Origin: CAZIMM01 sp964540415
GTDB lineage: Bacteria; Bacillota; Clostridia; Oscillospirales; Acutalibacteraceae
Direction of reading: 5' to 3'
NCBI GenBank assembly: GCA_964540415.1
Contig: CAZIMM010000008.1
Coordinates: forward strand, 1 to 48,615
DNA: 48,615 bases
This document shows, in pieces, positions 8,424-16,614 of this stretch. The notes below the pieces were generated by a model. That model searched no databases and was not told where the DNA came from. It saw nothing but the letters and a program-made list of their open reading frames with translations. The translations under genes and the position numbers were made by a program. The stretch's first letter is position 1. Every line of letters begins with the position of its first letter.

Positions 8424-8446
8424 ACCTATCTGAATGAGAGGTTTTT

Positions 8447-8995
8447 ATGAACACGAAGAGCTTTTTTGACGCAAAAAGGAGCCCTGCGGCTTACTGTTCA
8501 CAGGCGGCCGTCATTGCAGCTGTTTATGCGTGCACAACCTTTATTGCCGCCGCTGCCGGCATATCTTACGGCCCCGTGCAGTTCCGCTTTTCCGAGGCGC
8601 TGACTGTGCTTGCCCTGTTCACTCCGGCAGCTGTGCCGGGGCTGACAATCGGCTGTCTGCTCGGGAATCTTGCGAGTCCGTACGGCATTGCGGACATCCT
8701 TCTGGGGACGCTTGCCACGCTGCTTGCAGCTGTTGCCACCAGGGCGACACGCCGAATACTGCCGCTGGGCATTCCGGTGCTCGCGCCGGTTTTTTCAACC
8801 CTGTTCAACTCAATTCTCATCGGGCTTGAAATAGCATTGTTTTTGCCTGACGGCGTATCCTGGGCGGGCTTTGCTCTCTCCGCTTTACAGGTCGGTGCGG
8901 GCGAGCTTGCGGTCTGCTGTTTGTTAGGACTGCCTCTGTATTATATCATAAAAAAAGGAGACAAATTTCCGCATGAAGAAAATAGCCAGTTTTGA
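8447..8995 (+). CDS. queT: QueT-family transporter (ECF substrate-binding subunit for a queuosine precursor)
   Basis: A 182-residue membrane protein with about five or six hydrophobic helices. Signature stretches include AAVIAAVYACTTFIAAAA, SYGPVQFRFSEALTVLALF and GLTIGCLLGNLASPYGIADI, typical of the QueT family, S-components of energy-coupling-factor transporters thought to import preQ1-type queuosine precursors. The ECF ATPases and T subunit are not in this window and would have to be shared. GAGAGG precedes the ATG. Its last 23 bases overlap luxS in another frame, so translation of the two is probably coupled. No preQ1 riboswitch is visible upstream. Confidence 0.85.
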   Translation: MNTKSFFDAKRSPAAYCSQAAVIAAVYACTTFIAAAAGISYGPVQFRFSEALTVLALFTPAAVPGLTIGCLLGNLASPYGIADILLGTLATLLAAVATRATRRILPLGIPVLAPVFSTLFNSILIGLEIALFLPDGVSWAGFALSALQVGAGELAVCCLLGLPLYYIIKKGDKFPHEENSQF

Positions 8996-9437
8996 AATTG
9001 ACCATACGAAGCTTCTTCCGGGCATGTATGTTTCACGCATTGACGGCGACATTGTGACATATGACCTCCGCTTTTGCCGCCCGAACACCGAGCCGCTGAT
9101 GGACAACGCATCAATCCACACCATTGAACACCTTTTTGCAACTTTTGTGCGCAATTCATCGCTGTCGGACGGTGTGATTTATTTCGGGCCAATGGGTTGC
9201 CGCACAGGGTTCTATTTTCTTGTCAGAAGCACCGTTATTTCCGATGCACAGGCGGTTGAGCTTTCGCGTGAGGCTCTGAAATTCATTGCTGATTACAACG
9301 GCACAATTCCCGGCACAAGCGCCGCGGAATGCGGAAACTTCCGTGAGCACAGTCTTGAGGGTGCAAAGCTGCAGGCAAAACGTATGTTGAAAGTCTTTGA
9401 AGGTGTTGACGAAAACACGCTGACCTATACCCTTTGA
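8973..9437 (+). CDS. luxS: S-ribosylhomocysteine lyase (autoinducer-2 synthesis)
   Basis: A 154-residue protein, normal length. LuxS splits S-ribosylhomocysteine into homocysteine and DPD, the precursor of AI-2, as part of the activated methyl cycle. The metal site is HTIEHLFATFVRN (His49, Glu52, His53) plus the cysteine in AAECGNF (Cys120); the catalytic cysteine is Cys76 in GPMGCRTGFY. AAGGAG lies upstream of the ATG inside the end of queT. No nucleosidase (mtn) gene is nearby. The next gene has its own promoter. Confidence 0.97.
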   Translation: MKKIASFEIDHTKLLPGMYVSRIDGDIVTYDLRFCRPNTEPLMDNASIHTIEHLFATFVRNSSLSDGVIYFGPMGCRTGFYFLVRSTVISDAQAVELSREALKFIADYNGTIPGTSAAECGNFREHSLEGAKLQAKRMLKVFEGVDENTLTYTL

Positions 9438-9475
9438 ACCGTTCACACTCCTATAGTATAATTCTTATAATACGG

Positions 9476-9504
9476 TTGCATTTTCCTCCGAAAAGAGGTA
9501 TAAT
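9476..9504 (+). promoter_or_regulatory. Sigma-A promoter for the M23 peptidase gene
   Basis: TTGCAT (9476-9481), a 17-base spacer and a perfect TATAAT (9499-9504). It probably drives the peptidase and perhaps the long gene string behind it, since no terminator is seen before 21539. Confidence 0.8.
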
Positions 9505-9565
9505 GTAACCGTTTTGTAATGTATTGATGTTAAATCTGATGTTTTCAAGCAAAGGAGGCGAAAAT

Positions 9566-11479
9566 TTGAACGACGACGAGCTTTTTGAAAACTATTTTGA
9601 CGAATATAACACAACCGATTCGAAGCCATCTTCCGGGTCGCTCAAATTCGACGCCGAGCTGGACGACGGGTTGTTTGACATTATTTCTCACGACAATGCT
9701 CACAAGGCATTCACCGAAATGGGTGATTCCTGTGAAAAGTATTACGGTATGTTCGGCTTTCTTGCCGACCAGCCGATTTTCTGCGTTGAGGAAATCACAC
9801 CGGAACCTGTTGCCGAAACCCGCAAAGAGGAAGAAACTCCCGCCGCACACAGAAGTGAACCGCTTCTTGCACCCAGAACAACCGGCGCAGCATATAATTT
9901 CGTTTATTACATCGGTCTGCAATCCCAGCGTCATCTCAAAAGACTTTTCCGCAAGCTCACCGGCAAGGCCTTGCGTCCGTTCAAGTTTTTGCTTGCCTTC
10001 ATCGGTGTCTTTGCAGTTGTCATAAACCGTTTCTTTGTCAAATCGGTTAAGAACATTACATCGGAATATGCAAAGCTCAGGCGCGAGATCAGGCTGTCAA
10101 CATCGGGTCTTCAGCGTCAGGTTGCCGCCAATCCGAAAAAAATCTTTTCAATAATTAAAAAATATATTTATAAAGCGGTTGAACGTCATCCTCACTTCTT
10201 CAAGGTTATTTTCAACACTGCCCTGCCCGTTGCGGCGCTTGCTCTGTTCATTACTACCGTCGGCTACTGGAACAACGTCACCTATGCACTTGAGGTCACT
10301 TACAACGATCAGAGCATCGGATATATTTCCGGCGAATCCGTATTCATTGAGGCTGAGGAACTTGTCAAGGAGAAAAAGGGTGAAGCTGTTGCAACCGCCT
10401 CCGAGGAGGAAGCCGGTGCAAGGAGTGTTGAGTCTGCCGTTTCCGAAACCTCCGTCAAGCCGACATATTCCGTCAAGCTTGTCAATCTTGCACAGCTTAA
10501 CGACGCGAACACCATATGCGACCGAATAATTGAGAATTCCGGCGGCAATCTTACCTATGCCTGCGGTGTTTATATCAACAAGAACGGCGAAAACAGACTT
10601 GTATGCGCCGTCAAAAACGAAAACGACGCACGCAACGCCTTTGACAGCCTTCTTGAGCAGAGCGACCCGGACAAAGAAAACATGTACACCGCCTTTGTTG
10701 AGGATGTAACTTTCGTGCAGGGGCTTTATCCGGACGACAGCTCGACAATCATTGATGCAACCCAGCTTCTCGCCAAAATCCGCACTGAGAATCTTGTGAG
10801 CATCAAAACAATTGAAACGAGGGTTGTTTCGGAGGATGTCGATTATGACACCGATGAAGTTAAGGATTCCTCAATTTTCAAGGGAGACAGGCGCGTTATC
10901 TCCAAGGGCGTTTACGGTGAGGACAGCGTCACCTATCAGATAACCTACATTAATGGCGAGCAATTCGGCTCATCGAAGGAAATAAGCAGGGTCAGAGTAT
11001 CCGAGCCCGTCAACGAAAGGGTGCGCGTCGGCACAAAGTCCAAGACGGTTTACGGCATTTCGGGATCTTATTCCGTCAAAACAACCAACAGCCGCTTCAT
11101 CTGGCCAACCTCAGGATGCTACACGATTTCCTCGGGATACGGCTATCGCAGCAGAGGCTGGCATTCGGGTGTTGACATTTCGGGCGGCGGTGCCAGCGGC
11201 AAACCGATTCTCGCGGCAGACAGCGGCACGGTCGAGCTTGTGAATTACAGCAACTCGGGCTACGGCAATCAGATTGTCATCAACCACGGCGGCGGCTACA
11301 AAACCCGCTACGCTCACTGCCTCAGAGGTTCAATTTCCGTTTCCACCGGACAGCGGGTTTCGCAGGGTCAGGCAATTGCGCGGGTCGGCAGCACGGGCAA
11401 CTCAACAGGTCCGCACCTGCACTTTGAAATTATTGTCAACGGCAGCACAGTCAATCCGCTGAACTATATCGGAAGCTGA
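9566..11479 (+). CDS. Membrane-anchored M23 peptidase with G5 domain
   Basis: A 637-residue protein. The TTG at 9566 is chosen because AAAGGAGG ends 7 bases upstream; the open frame to 9524 has no ribosome site. Residues 1-100 are acidic and probably disordered. A hydrophobic stretch at 138-157, a very basic segment at 158-211 and a clear membrane helix at 212-233 follow. The outer part has a mixed region with a Ser/Glu-rich insert, a G5 domain (about 430-490) that usually binds cell-wall sugars, and a C-terminal LytM/M23 domain with HSGVD (His533, Asp537) and HLHFE (His617, His619), the zinc ligands. It likely cuts peptidoglycan cross-bridges. A role in division or sporulation is possible but not shown. 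Confidence 0.88.
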   Translation: MNDDELFENYFDEYNTTDSKPSSGSLKFDAELDDGLFDIISHDNAHKAFTEMGDSCEKYYGMFGFLADQPIFCVEEITPEPVAETRKEEETPAAHRSEPLLAPRTTGAAYNFVYYIGLQSQRHLKRLFRKLTGKALRPFKFLLAFIGVFAVVINRFFVKSVKNITSEYAKLRREIRLSTSGLQRQVAANPKKIFSIIKKYIYKAVERHPHFFKVIFNTALPVAALALFITTVGYWNNVTYALEVTYNDQSIGYISGESVFIEAEELVKEKKGEAVATASEEEAGARSVESAVSETSVKPTYSVKLVNLAQLNDANTICDRIIENSGGNLTYACGVYINKNGENRLVCAVKNENDARNAFDSLLEQSDPDKENMYTAFVEDVTFVQGLYPDDSSTIIDATQLLAKIRTENLVSIKTIETRVVSEDVDYDTDEVKDSSIFKGDRRVISKGVYGEDSVTYQITYINGEQFGSSKEISRVRVSEPVNERVRVGTKSKTVYGISGSYSVKTTNSRFIWPTSGCYTISSGYGYRSRGWHSGVDISGGGASGKPILAADSGTVELVNYSNSGYGNQIVINHGGGYKTRYAHCLRGSISVSTGQRVSQGQAIARVGSTGNSTGPHLHFEIIVNGSTVNPLNYIGS

Positions 11480-11489
11480 GGGAAGTAAT

Positions 11490-12995
11490 ATGAAAAAGAT
11501 TTTTTGTTTTGTTCTTTGCGCTGTTCTCATTGCGGCGGCACTTCCGCTTTCAGGCATCGCTGTCACCAAATGCAGCTGTGACAACATTCCGGTTGTTTAT
11601 GTTCCCGGAATAGGCTCCAATCTTTACAAAGACACCAACACTGAAAACCCGAGTCTGATTTTTCCTCCGAATACCGATGACATCCTCACCGGTGTGAAAG
11701 AGTTGATTCCCGGAATCGAAAAGAGCATATCCACAGGCAATTGGGAGCCTGCTGCCGATTCAATCTCGGCGCTGTGCTTAACTCTTTTTGCCGATATGAT
11801 GTGTGATGACAACGGCGACCCGGCTGCAAACACAGGTGTGCTTTCAAACGGGTTTTCCGCTCACAACCATATGAATAACCGTTTTTATGACTTTCAATAC
11901 GACTGGCGGCTTGACCCGCTTGTTGTCGCGCAGCAGCTCAACGGTTTTATTGAGCAGGTTTGTGCCACCACCGGCCACGACAAGGTCATTGTCAATGCTC
12001 ACAGCGAGGGCGGCATGATGGTGCTCGCTTATCTCGGCACTTACGGTTCCTCAAGAATTGACACACTGTATATGATCAACACGGCTTTTCAGGGGCTTTC
12101 TCTCGTCGGAGAGCTTTTCACCGGGAATGTCGAAATTGACGGTTCTCTGCTCGCAGGCTACATTTCCGCAATTCTGCCCGACGAAGCGCAGCAATGGTTA
12201 ACACTAATCAATGCAGTTGACTGTCTGGGAGTTTTCGGCGCCGCGGGCGGTTTGTTGGATGTTGCAATTGAGAACATGTGGGATAGCGTTCTGGTCGGTG
12301 CTCTGATTCCCGTTTTCGGCAGACTTCCCGCGCTCTGGGGCTTTGTACCTGCGGAATACTTTGATGAAGCCAAGGTCTATATGCTCGGAGATGATGCAAA
12401 GTACAATGTTCTCCGCACGAGGATTGACCGTTACCATGTCATTCAGTGCAATGCAAAAACAATTCTTGACTCTGTGATTGCCGGCGGGAGCAAAATTGCT
12501 TTCGTTTCGGGCTACAACTGCCAGTCCCTTCCGCTCACTCCCTCAATGAGGAACCAGAGTGACGGTCTGATTGACACAAAATACTCGAGCGGAGGTGCCA
12601 CCTGCGCACCCCTCGGCTCAACATTCGGCGCGGATTATGTGCAGAAGGTCAACGATTCCCACAGCCACATTTCGCCGGACAGGATTATTGACGCTTCAAG
12701 CTGTATGTATCCCGAATATACCTGGTTTGTCAAAAACATGACTCACTGGACCGAACCGAAGGTGATAGAAAACTTCATTTATGATTTTGACGGCCAGCCC
12801 ACAATCACAAGCAATGCGGACTTCCCGCAGTTTCTCGAGCGAAGCGAAAGCGGCGAGATTAAACCGCTGATTGAAAAGGACAAAACCTTCTTTGACAAAA
12901 TCGCCGATTTCTTATCTTCCCTTCCCGGTGTACTCAACCGAATTACAGCTTTTCTTGTGAAGCTGATGTTCGGAATCGAGTATCTTCACGCGTAA
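11490..12995 (+). CDS. Secreted LCAT-like alpha/beta hydrolase (lipase or acyltransferase)
   Basis: A 501-residue protein with a signal peptide (residues 1-24). VVYVPGIGSNLY (35-46) is the oxyanion-loop strand of lipases; YDFQYDWRLDP (133-143) resembles the FxYDWR segment of lecithin:cholesterol acyltransferase relatives; the nucleophile elbow is NAHSEGGMM (Ser172, with A-H-S-E-G in place of G-x-S-x-G). A histidine in DSHSHISPD is a candidate for the triad. The C-terminus is a hydrophobic stretch that could associate with membrane. GAGGGAAG precedes the ATG, 10 bases after the peptidase stop, so the two are co-transcribed. The substrate cannot be told. Confidence 0.75.
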   Translation: MKKIFCFVLCAVLIAAALPLSGIAVTKCSCDNIPVVYVPGIGSNLYKDTNTENPSLIFPPNTDDILTGVKELIPGIEKSISTGNWEPAADSISALCLTLFADMMCDDNGDPAANTGVLSNGFSAHNHMNNRFYDFQYDWRLDPLVVAQQLNGFIEQVCATTGHDKVIVNAHSEGGMMVLAYLGTYGSSRIDTLYMINTAFQGLSLVGELFTGNVEIDGSLLAGYISAILPDEAQQWLTLINAVDCLGVFGAAGGLLDVAIENMWDSVLVGALIPVFGRLPALWGFVPAEYFDEAKVYMLGDDAKYNVLRTRIDRYHVIQCNAKTILDSVIAGGSKIAFVSGYNCQSLPLTPSMRNQSDGLIDTKYSSGGATCAPLGSTFGADYVQKVNDSHSHISPDRIIDASSCMYPEYTWFVKNMTHWTEPKVIENFIYDFDGQPTITSNADFPQFLERSESGEIKPLIEKDKTFFDKIADFLSSLPGVLNRITAFLVKLMFGIEYLHA

Positions 12996-13022
12996 AATAT
13001 TTTGAATATGGAGAATAAACAA

Positions 13023-15665
13023 ATGGAATGGACCGGACTTAACGATCTTCGTGAAAAATTTCTTGAGTTTTACGAGAGCAAGGGGCATCTTCGCCTGCCG
13101 AGCTTTCCGCTGATACCGCAGGGCGACAAAAGCCTTCTGCTGATTAACGCCGGCATGGCTCCGCTGAAGAAATACTTTACAGGTGAGCTTACCCCTCCCT
13201 CAACAAGGGTTACAACCTGCCAGAAATGCATCCGCACGCCGGACATTGAGCGTGTCGGCAAAACTTCACGCCACGGCACCTATTTTGAAATGCTGGGCAA
13301 TTTTTCGTTCGGCGATTATTTCAAGATTGATGCCACCGCCTGGGCTTGGGAATTCTGCACGAAGGTTATCGGCCTGCCTGTTGACAAGCTCTATGTGAGC
13401 GTTTATCTCGACGACGATGAGGCGTGGGACATCTGGACAAAAAGAGTCGGCGTTGACCCCTCTCACATGGTCAGGCTCGGCAAGGAAGACAACTTCTGGG
13501 AGCTCGGAGTCGGTCCGTGCGGTCCCTGCTCCGAAATATATTTTGACCGCGGAGAGCAATACGGCTGCGGCTCTCCGGACTGCAAGGTCGGCTGCGACTG
13601 TGACCGTTACGTTGAGTTCTGGAATCTTGTGTTCACTCAATTTTCAAACGACGGCGCGGGCAACTACACTCCCCTTGCAAAGCCGAACATTGACACCGGC
13701 ATGGGGCTTGAGAGACTTGCCTGCATTGTTCAGGGTGTTGACAATCTTTTTGAGGTTGACACCGTCCAAAACATCATGAAGCACGTTTCGGAAATTGCCG
13801 GCATCAAGTACCGTGAAGATGAGAAGAGCGATGTTTCGCTGCGTGTTATTACCGACCATATCAGAAGCACAACCTTTATGATCGGCGACGGCGTTATCCC
13901 CTCAAACGAAGGCAGGGGCTATGTCCTCCGCCGTCTGCTTCGCAGAGCCGCAAGGCACGGCAGGCTGCTCGGCATTGACAGACCGTTCCTCGCCGAAGTG
14001 TGTGAGACGGTCATCAATGAAAACCGGAATGCATATCCGATTCTTGCCGAAAAGCGCGAATATATCACCAGGGTTATTGAAAACGAGGAGGACAGCTTCG
14101 GCAGAACCATCGACACCGGCCTGCATCTGCTCGAACAGCTGATTTCCGCCGCCGGCGCGGGCTCTGTTCTCCGCGGTGAGGATGCTTTCCGTCTTGCCGA
14201 CACCTTTGGCTTCCCCCTTGACCTTACAAAAGAAATTCTCGCCGAAAAGGACATGACACTCGACGAGGACGAATATACACGTCTTGCCGCAGAACAGCGC
14301 GCACGCTCGAGAGCTTCGCACAAAAACGCCGGAGCAGAGGGCTGGAAAGACACGGGCGTTGTCACAAAAGGTCTTCCCGCAACCGTGTTCAAGGGATACG
14401 ACAGCCTTGACGGCTTCGGCACGGTGCTGTGCATCATTGACGGCGGAGAAAGAGCAGAAAGCCTTGAAAACGGCAAGCAGGCGGTTCTTGTTACGGACAG
14501 CACCACCTTCTACGCCGAAAGCGGCGGACAGGCCGGCGACAGCGGAATCATCCGCGGCGAGGACTGGACCTTTGAGGTCACGGCCACAACAAAAACAAAC
14601 GACGGCGTGTTCCTTCACCACGGAATGCTCACCGAGGGTGAAAGCCTGCGCACCGGCGACAAAATCATGACCAAGGTTGACGCTGATTTGAGAGCTGCCA
14701 CAATGCGCAACCACACCGCAGCCCATCTTCTCCAGGCTGCTTTGCGCAAGGTGCTGGGCAGCCATGTTGAGCAGGCCGGGCAGAGCGTCGGCGCACAGGC
14801 AATGCGCTTTGACTTTTCCCATTTTTCCGCTCTCACAAACGAAGAACTGGCACAGGTTGAGCTTGAGGTCAACCGTGCAATACTTTCAAACATGGATGTC
14901 ACCGGTGTTGAAACCGACATTGAAACTGCAAAGGCAAAGGGCGCGATGGCGCTGTTCGGTGAAAAATACGGCAAGATTGTCCGGATGGTGAGCATCGGAG
15001 ATTTTTCAATTGAGCTTTGCGGCGGCACGCATGTGTCAAACACCGGCAAGCTCGGGCTGTTCAAGATTCTTTCCGAAACCTCCGTTGCGGCAGGTGTCAG
15101 AAGAATTGAAGCCGTCACGGGTTACGGCGTTCTGGACTACATTTCTTCGCTGAACAACACCATAGTGAACACCGCAAAAGCAATGAAGCTTGCAAACATC
15201 ACGGAGCTGGAAGGCCGCGCCGCGGCTCTGATGAATGAGCTGAAGTCCGGTGAAAAGGAAATTGAAAAGCTTTCCGGCGAGCTGTCGGCAATAAAGTCCG
15301 AAGGTTTGCTGAAAAACGCCGTCAGCCTCGGCAAGGTTCGTCTTATCACCGCAACTGTCAAGGATATGTCCAACGATGAGGTTCGTCTGCTGTGCGACAA
15401 GGCAAAGCAGAGCGGTGATGACATTGTGGCGGTTGTCGCCTGTGTCAATTCCGAAAAGGGCAATGCCTCAATCGCAGTTGCCTGCGCTCCCGGTGCAGTC
15501 AAAAGCGGAGCAAATGCCGGCGCGATTGTGCGTGCGATTGCTCAGAAAGCCGGCGGAAACGGCGGAGGAAAACCCGACTTTGCAATGGCGGGCGCAAAAG
15601 ACCTCGCCTTGCTTCCCGATGCCATGTCATCTGCCGAAGAGACTGTCTCCGGCATGATAAAATAG
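13023..15665 (+). CDS. alaS: Alanyl-tRNA synthetase
   Basis: An 880-residue protein. The ATG at 13023 follows GGAG and gives the normal start MEWTGLNDLREKFLEFYESK; TTG and ATG codons further upstream are less suitable. The class II catalytic core has TTCQKCIRTPDIERVGKTSR and FEMLGNFSFGDYF. The editing domain has the zinc set HTAAH (His564, His568) and CGGTH (Cys666, His670). The C-terminal oligomerisation/tRNA-binding (DHHA1) domain ends the protein. Length is standard. It heads a run of closely spaced housekeeping genes (HIT, phosphoribosyltransferase, comEC, holA, rnmV, ispF). No T-box precedes it; the gap to the hydrolase gene is 27 bases. Confidence 0.98.
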   Translation: MEWTGLNDLREKFLEFYESKGHLRLPSFPLIPQGDKSLLLINAGMAPLKKYFTGELTPPSTRVTTCQKCIRTPDIERVGKTSRHGTYFEMLGNFSFGDYFKIDATAWAWEFCTKVIGLPVDKLYVSVYLDDDEAWDIWTKRVGVDPSHMVRLGKEDNFWELGVGPCGPCSEIYFDRGEQYGCGSPDCKVGCDCDRYVEFWNLVFTQFSNDGAGNYTPLAKPNIDTGMGLERLACIVQGVDNLFEVDTVQNIMKHVSEIAGIKYREDEKSDVSLRVITDHIRSTTFMIGDGVIPSNEGRGYVLRRLLRRAARHGRLLGIDRPFLAEVCETVINENRNAYPILAEKREYITRVIENEEDSFGRTIDTGLHLLEQLISAAGAGSVLRGEDAFRLADTFGFPLDLTKEILAEKDMTLDEDEYTRLAAEQRARSRASHKNAGAEGWKDTGVVTKGLPATVFKGYDSLDGFGTVLCIIDGGERAESLENGKQAVLVTDSTTFYAESGGQAGDSGIIRGEDWTFEVTATTKTNDGVFLHHGMLTEGESLRTGDKIMTKVDADLRAATMRNHTAAHLLQAALRKVLGSHVEQAGQSVGAQAMRFDFSHFSALTNEELAQVELEVNRAILSNMDVTGVETDIETAKAKGAMALFGEKYGKIVRMVSIGDFSIELCGGTHVSNTGKLGLFKILSETSVAAGVRRIEAVTGYGVLDYISSLNNTIVNTAKAMKLANITELEGRAAALMNELKSGEKEIEKLSGELSAIKSEGLLKNAVSLGKVRLITATVKDMSNDEVRLLCDKAKQSGDDIVAVVACVNSEKGNASIAVACAPGAVKSGANAGAIVRAIAQKAGGNGGGKPDFAMAGAKDLALLPDAMSSAEETVSGMIK

Positions 15666-15684
15666 TCAAGAAAGGGGAAACGGT

Positions 15685-16023
15685 ATGGACTGCATTTTTT
15701 GTAAAATTGTCAGCGGAGAAATTCCGTCGAACAAAGCTTACGAGGATGAAAGCGTGCTCGCTTTCTATGACCTTGCTCCGCAGGCTCCCGTTCACATTCT
15801 CATCATCCCGAAGGAGCATATAACCTCCGCCGCCGACATCACGCCCGACAACAGCGCTGTTGTCGCTCACATTTTTGAGGTTGCGGCAAAGCTTGCCGGG
15901 GAAAAGGGTCTGGCGGACGGCTTCCGTGTTGTCACCAACTGCGGCGACAGCGCAGGTCAGAGTGTCAAGCACCTTCACTTCCATCTGCTCGGCGGCAGGG
16001 ACTTCACCTGGCCTCCCGGCTGA
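15685..16023 (+). CDS. HIT family nucleotide hydrolase (HinT-like)
   Basis: A 112-residue protein with the histidine triad HLHFHLLGG (His96, His98, His100) and the N-terminal CIFCKIVSGEIPS with a CxxC pair. HinT-type proteins hydrolyse nucleoside phosphoramidates and aminoacyl-adenylates, which makes the position behind a tRNA synthetase gene sensible. AAAGGGG precedes the ATG, 19 bases after alaS. Length and motif spacing are normal. Confidence 0.95.
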   Translation: MDCIFCKIVSGEIPSNKAYEDESVLAFYDLAPQAPVHILIIPKEHITSAADITPDNSAVVAHIFEVAAKLAGEKGLADGFRVVTNCGDSAGQSVKHLHFHLLGGRDFTWPPG

Positions 16024-16074
16024 TCAAAAACAGAATCTAAAATTATATTAATCTAAATTTTTAAGTGAGTGAAA

Positions 16075-16614
16075 ATGATGGAAACATATAAAATGACAAT
16101 CGCCGGACTTGAGCGTGAGCTTCCGCTGTGCAGTGTTAATGAAACACTGCAAATTGCGGCATTTGTCCTGTTCGGCGATGTAGAAATAACTGTTGCGGCT
16201 GCAAAAGAGCTGCTTGCAAAGATTCCCGAGTTCGATTATATCCTGACTCCCGAGGCAAAGAGCATTCCTCTCGCCTACGAGATGTCACGCCAGAGCGGCA
16301 AAAAATATTTTGTTGCAAGGAAGCGTGAAAAAGTATACATGAGAAACCCCGTAAGGGTCAGCGTCCGCTCTATCACTACAGACGCTGTGCAGGAGCTTAT
16401 TCTCGACGAAGTCGAGGGTGAACAGCTTCGCGGCAAGAGAGTCGTCATTGTTGACGACGTTATCAGCACCGGCGAATCCCTGCTCGCTGTTGAAAAGCTC
16501 CTCTCCCATTTCGGCGGCAACGCCGTTGCAAGGGCAGCCGTTCTTGCCGAGGGTGAATCCGCAAAACGCTCCGACATCACCTTCCTCGCTCCCCTGCCCC
16601 TGTTCTTCGACTGA
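16075..16614 (+). CDS. Phosphoribosyltransferase family protein (adenine/xanthine PRT-like)
   Basis: A 179-residue protein. The PRPP-binding loop is VVIVDDVISTGES (123-135), and EAKSIPLAYEMSR plus KKYFVARKREKVYM match the COG0503 group that includes adenine phosphoribosyltransferase and the C-terminal domain of the PurR regulator. There is no N-terminal DNA-binding domain, so it is an enzyme or a stand-alone sensor. The start at ATG 16075 is uncertain: the ribosome site is weak (AAGTGAG), and GTG 16069 or ATG 16078 are possible. The stop is directly followed by the comEC ATG, so comEC is probably translated by coupling. The exact base is not certain. Confidence 0.85.
   Translation: MMETYKMTIAGLERELPLCSVNETLQIAAFVLFGDVEITVAAAKELLAKIPEFDYILTPEAKSIPLAYEMSRQSGKKYFVARKREKVYMRNPVRVSVRSITTDAVQELILDEVEGEQLRGKRVVIVDDVISTGESLLAVEKLLSHFGGNAVARAAVLAEGESAKRSDITFLAPLPLFFD

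Noticed and set aside
8401..8447. preQ1 riboswitch before queT
   Set aside because: The leader after the -10 box is only about 23 bases and lacks the preQ1-I hairpin and A-rich tail.
9437..9475. A/T-rich inverted repeat after luxS as a terminator
   Set aside because: The repeat is short, made of A/T only and not followed by a T run; random promoter-region sequence explains it.
13902..14822. A 306-codon open frame antisense to alaS
   Set aside because: It lies wholly inside alaS, resembles no family, and follows from codon bias of the coding strand.
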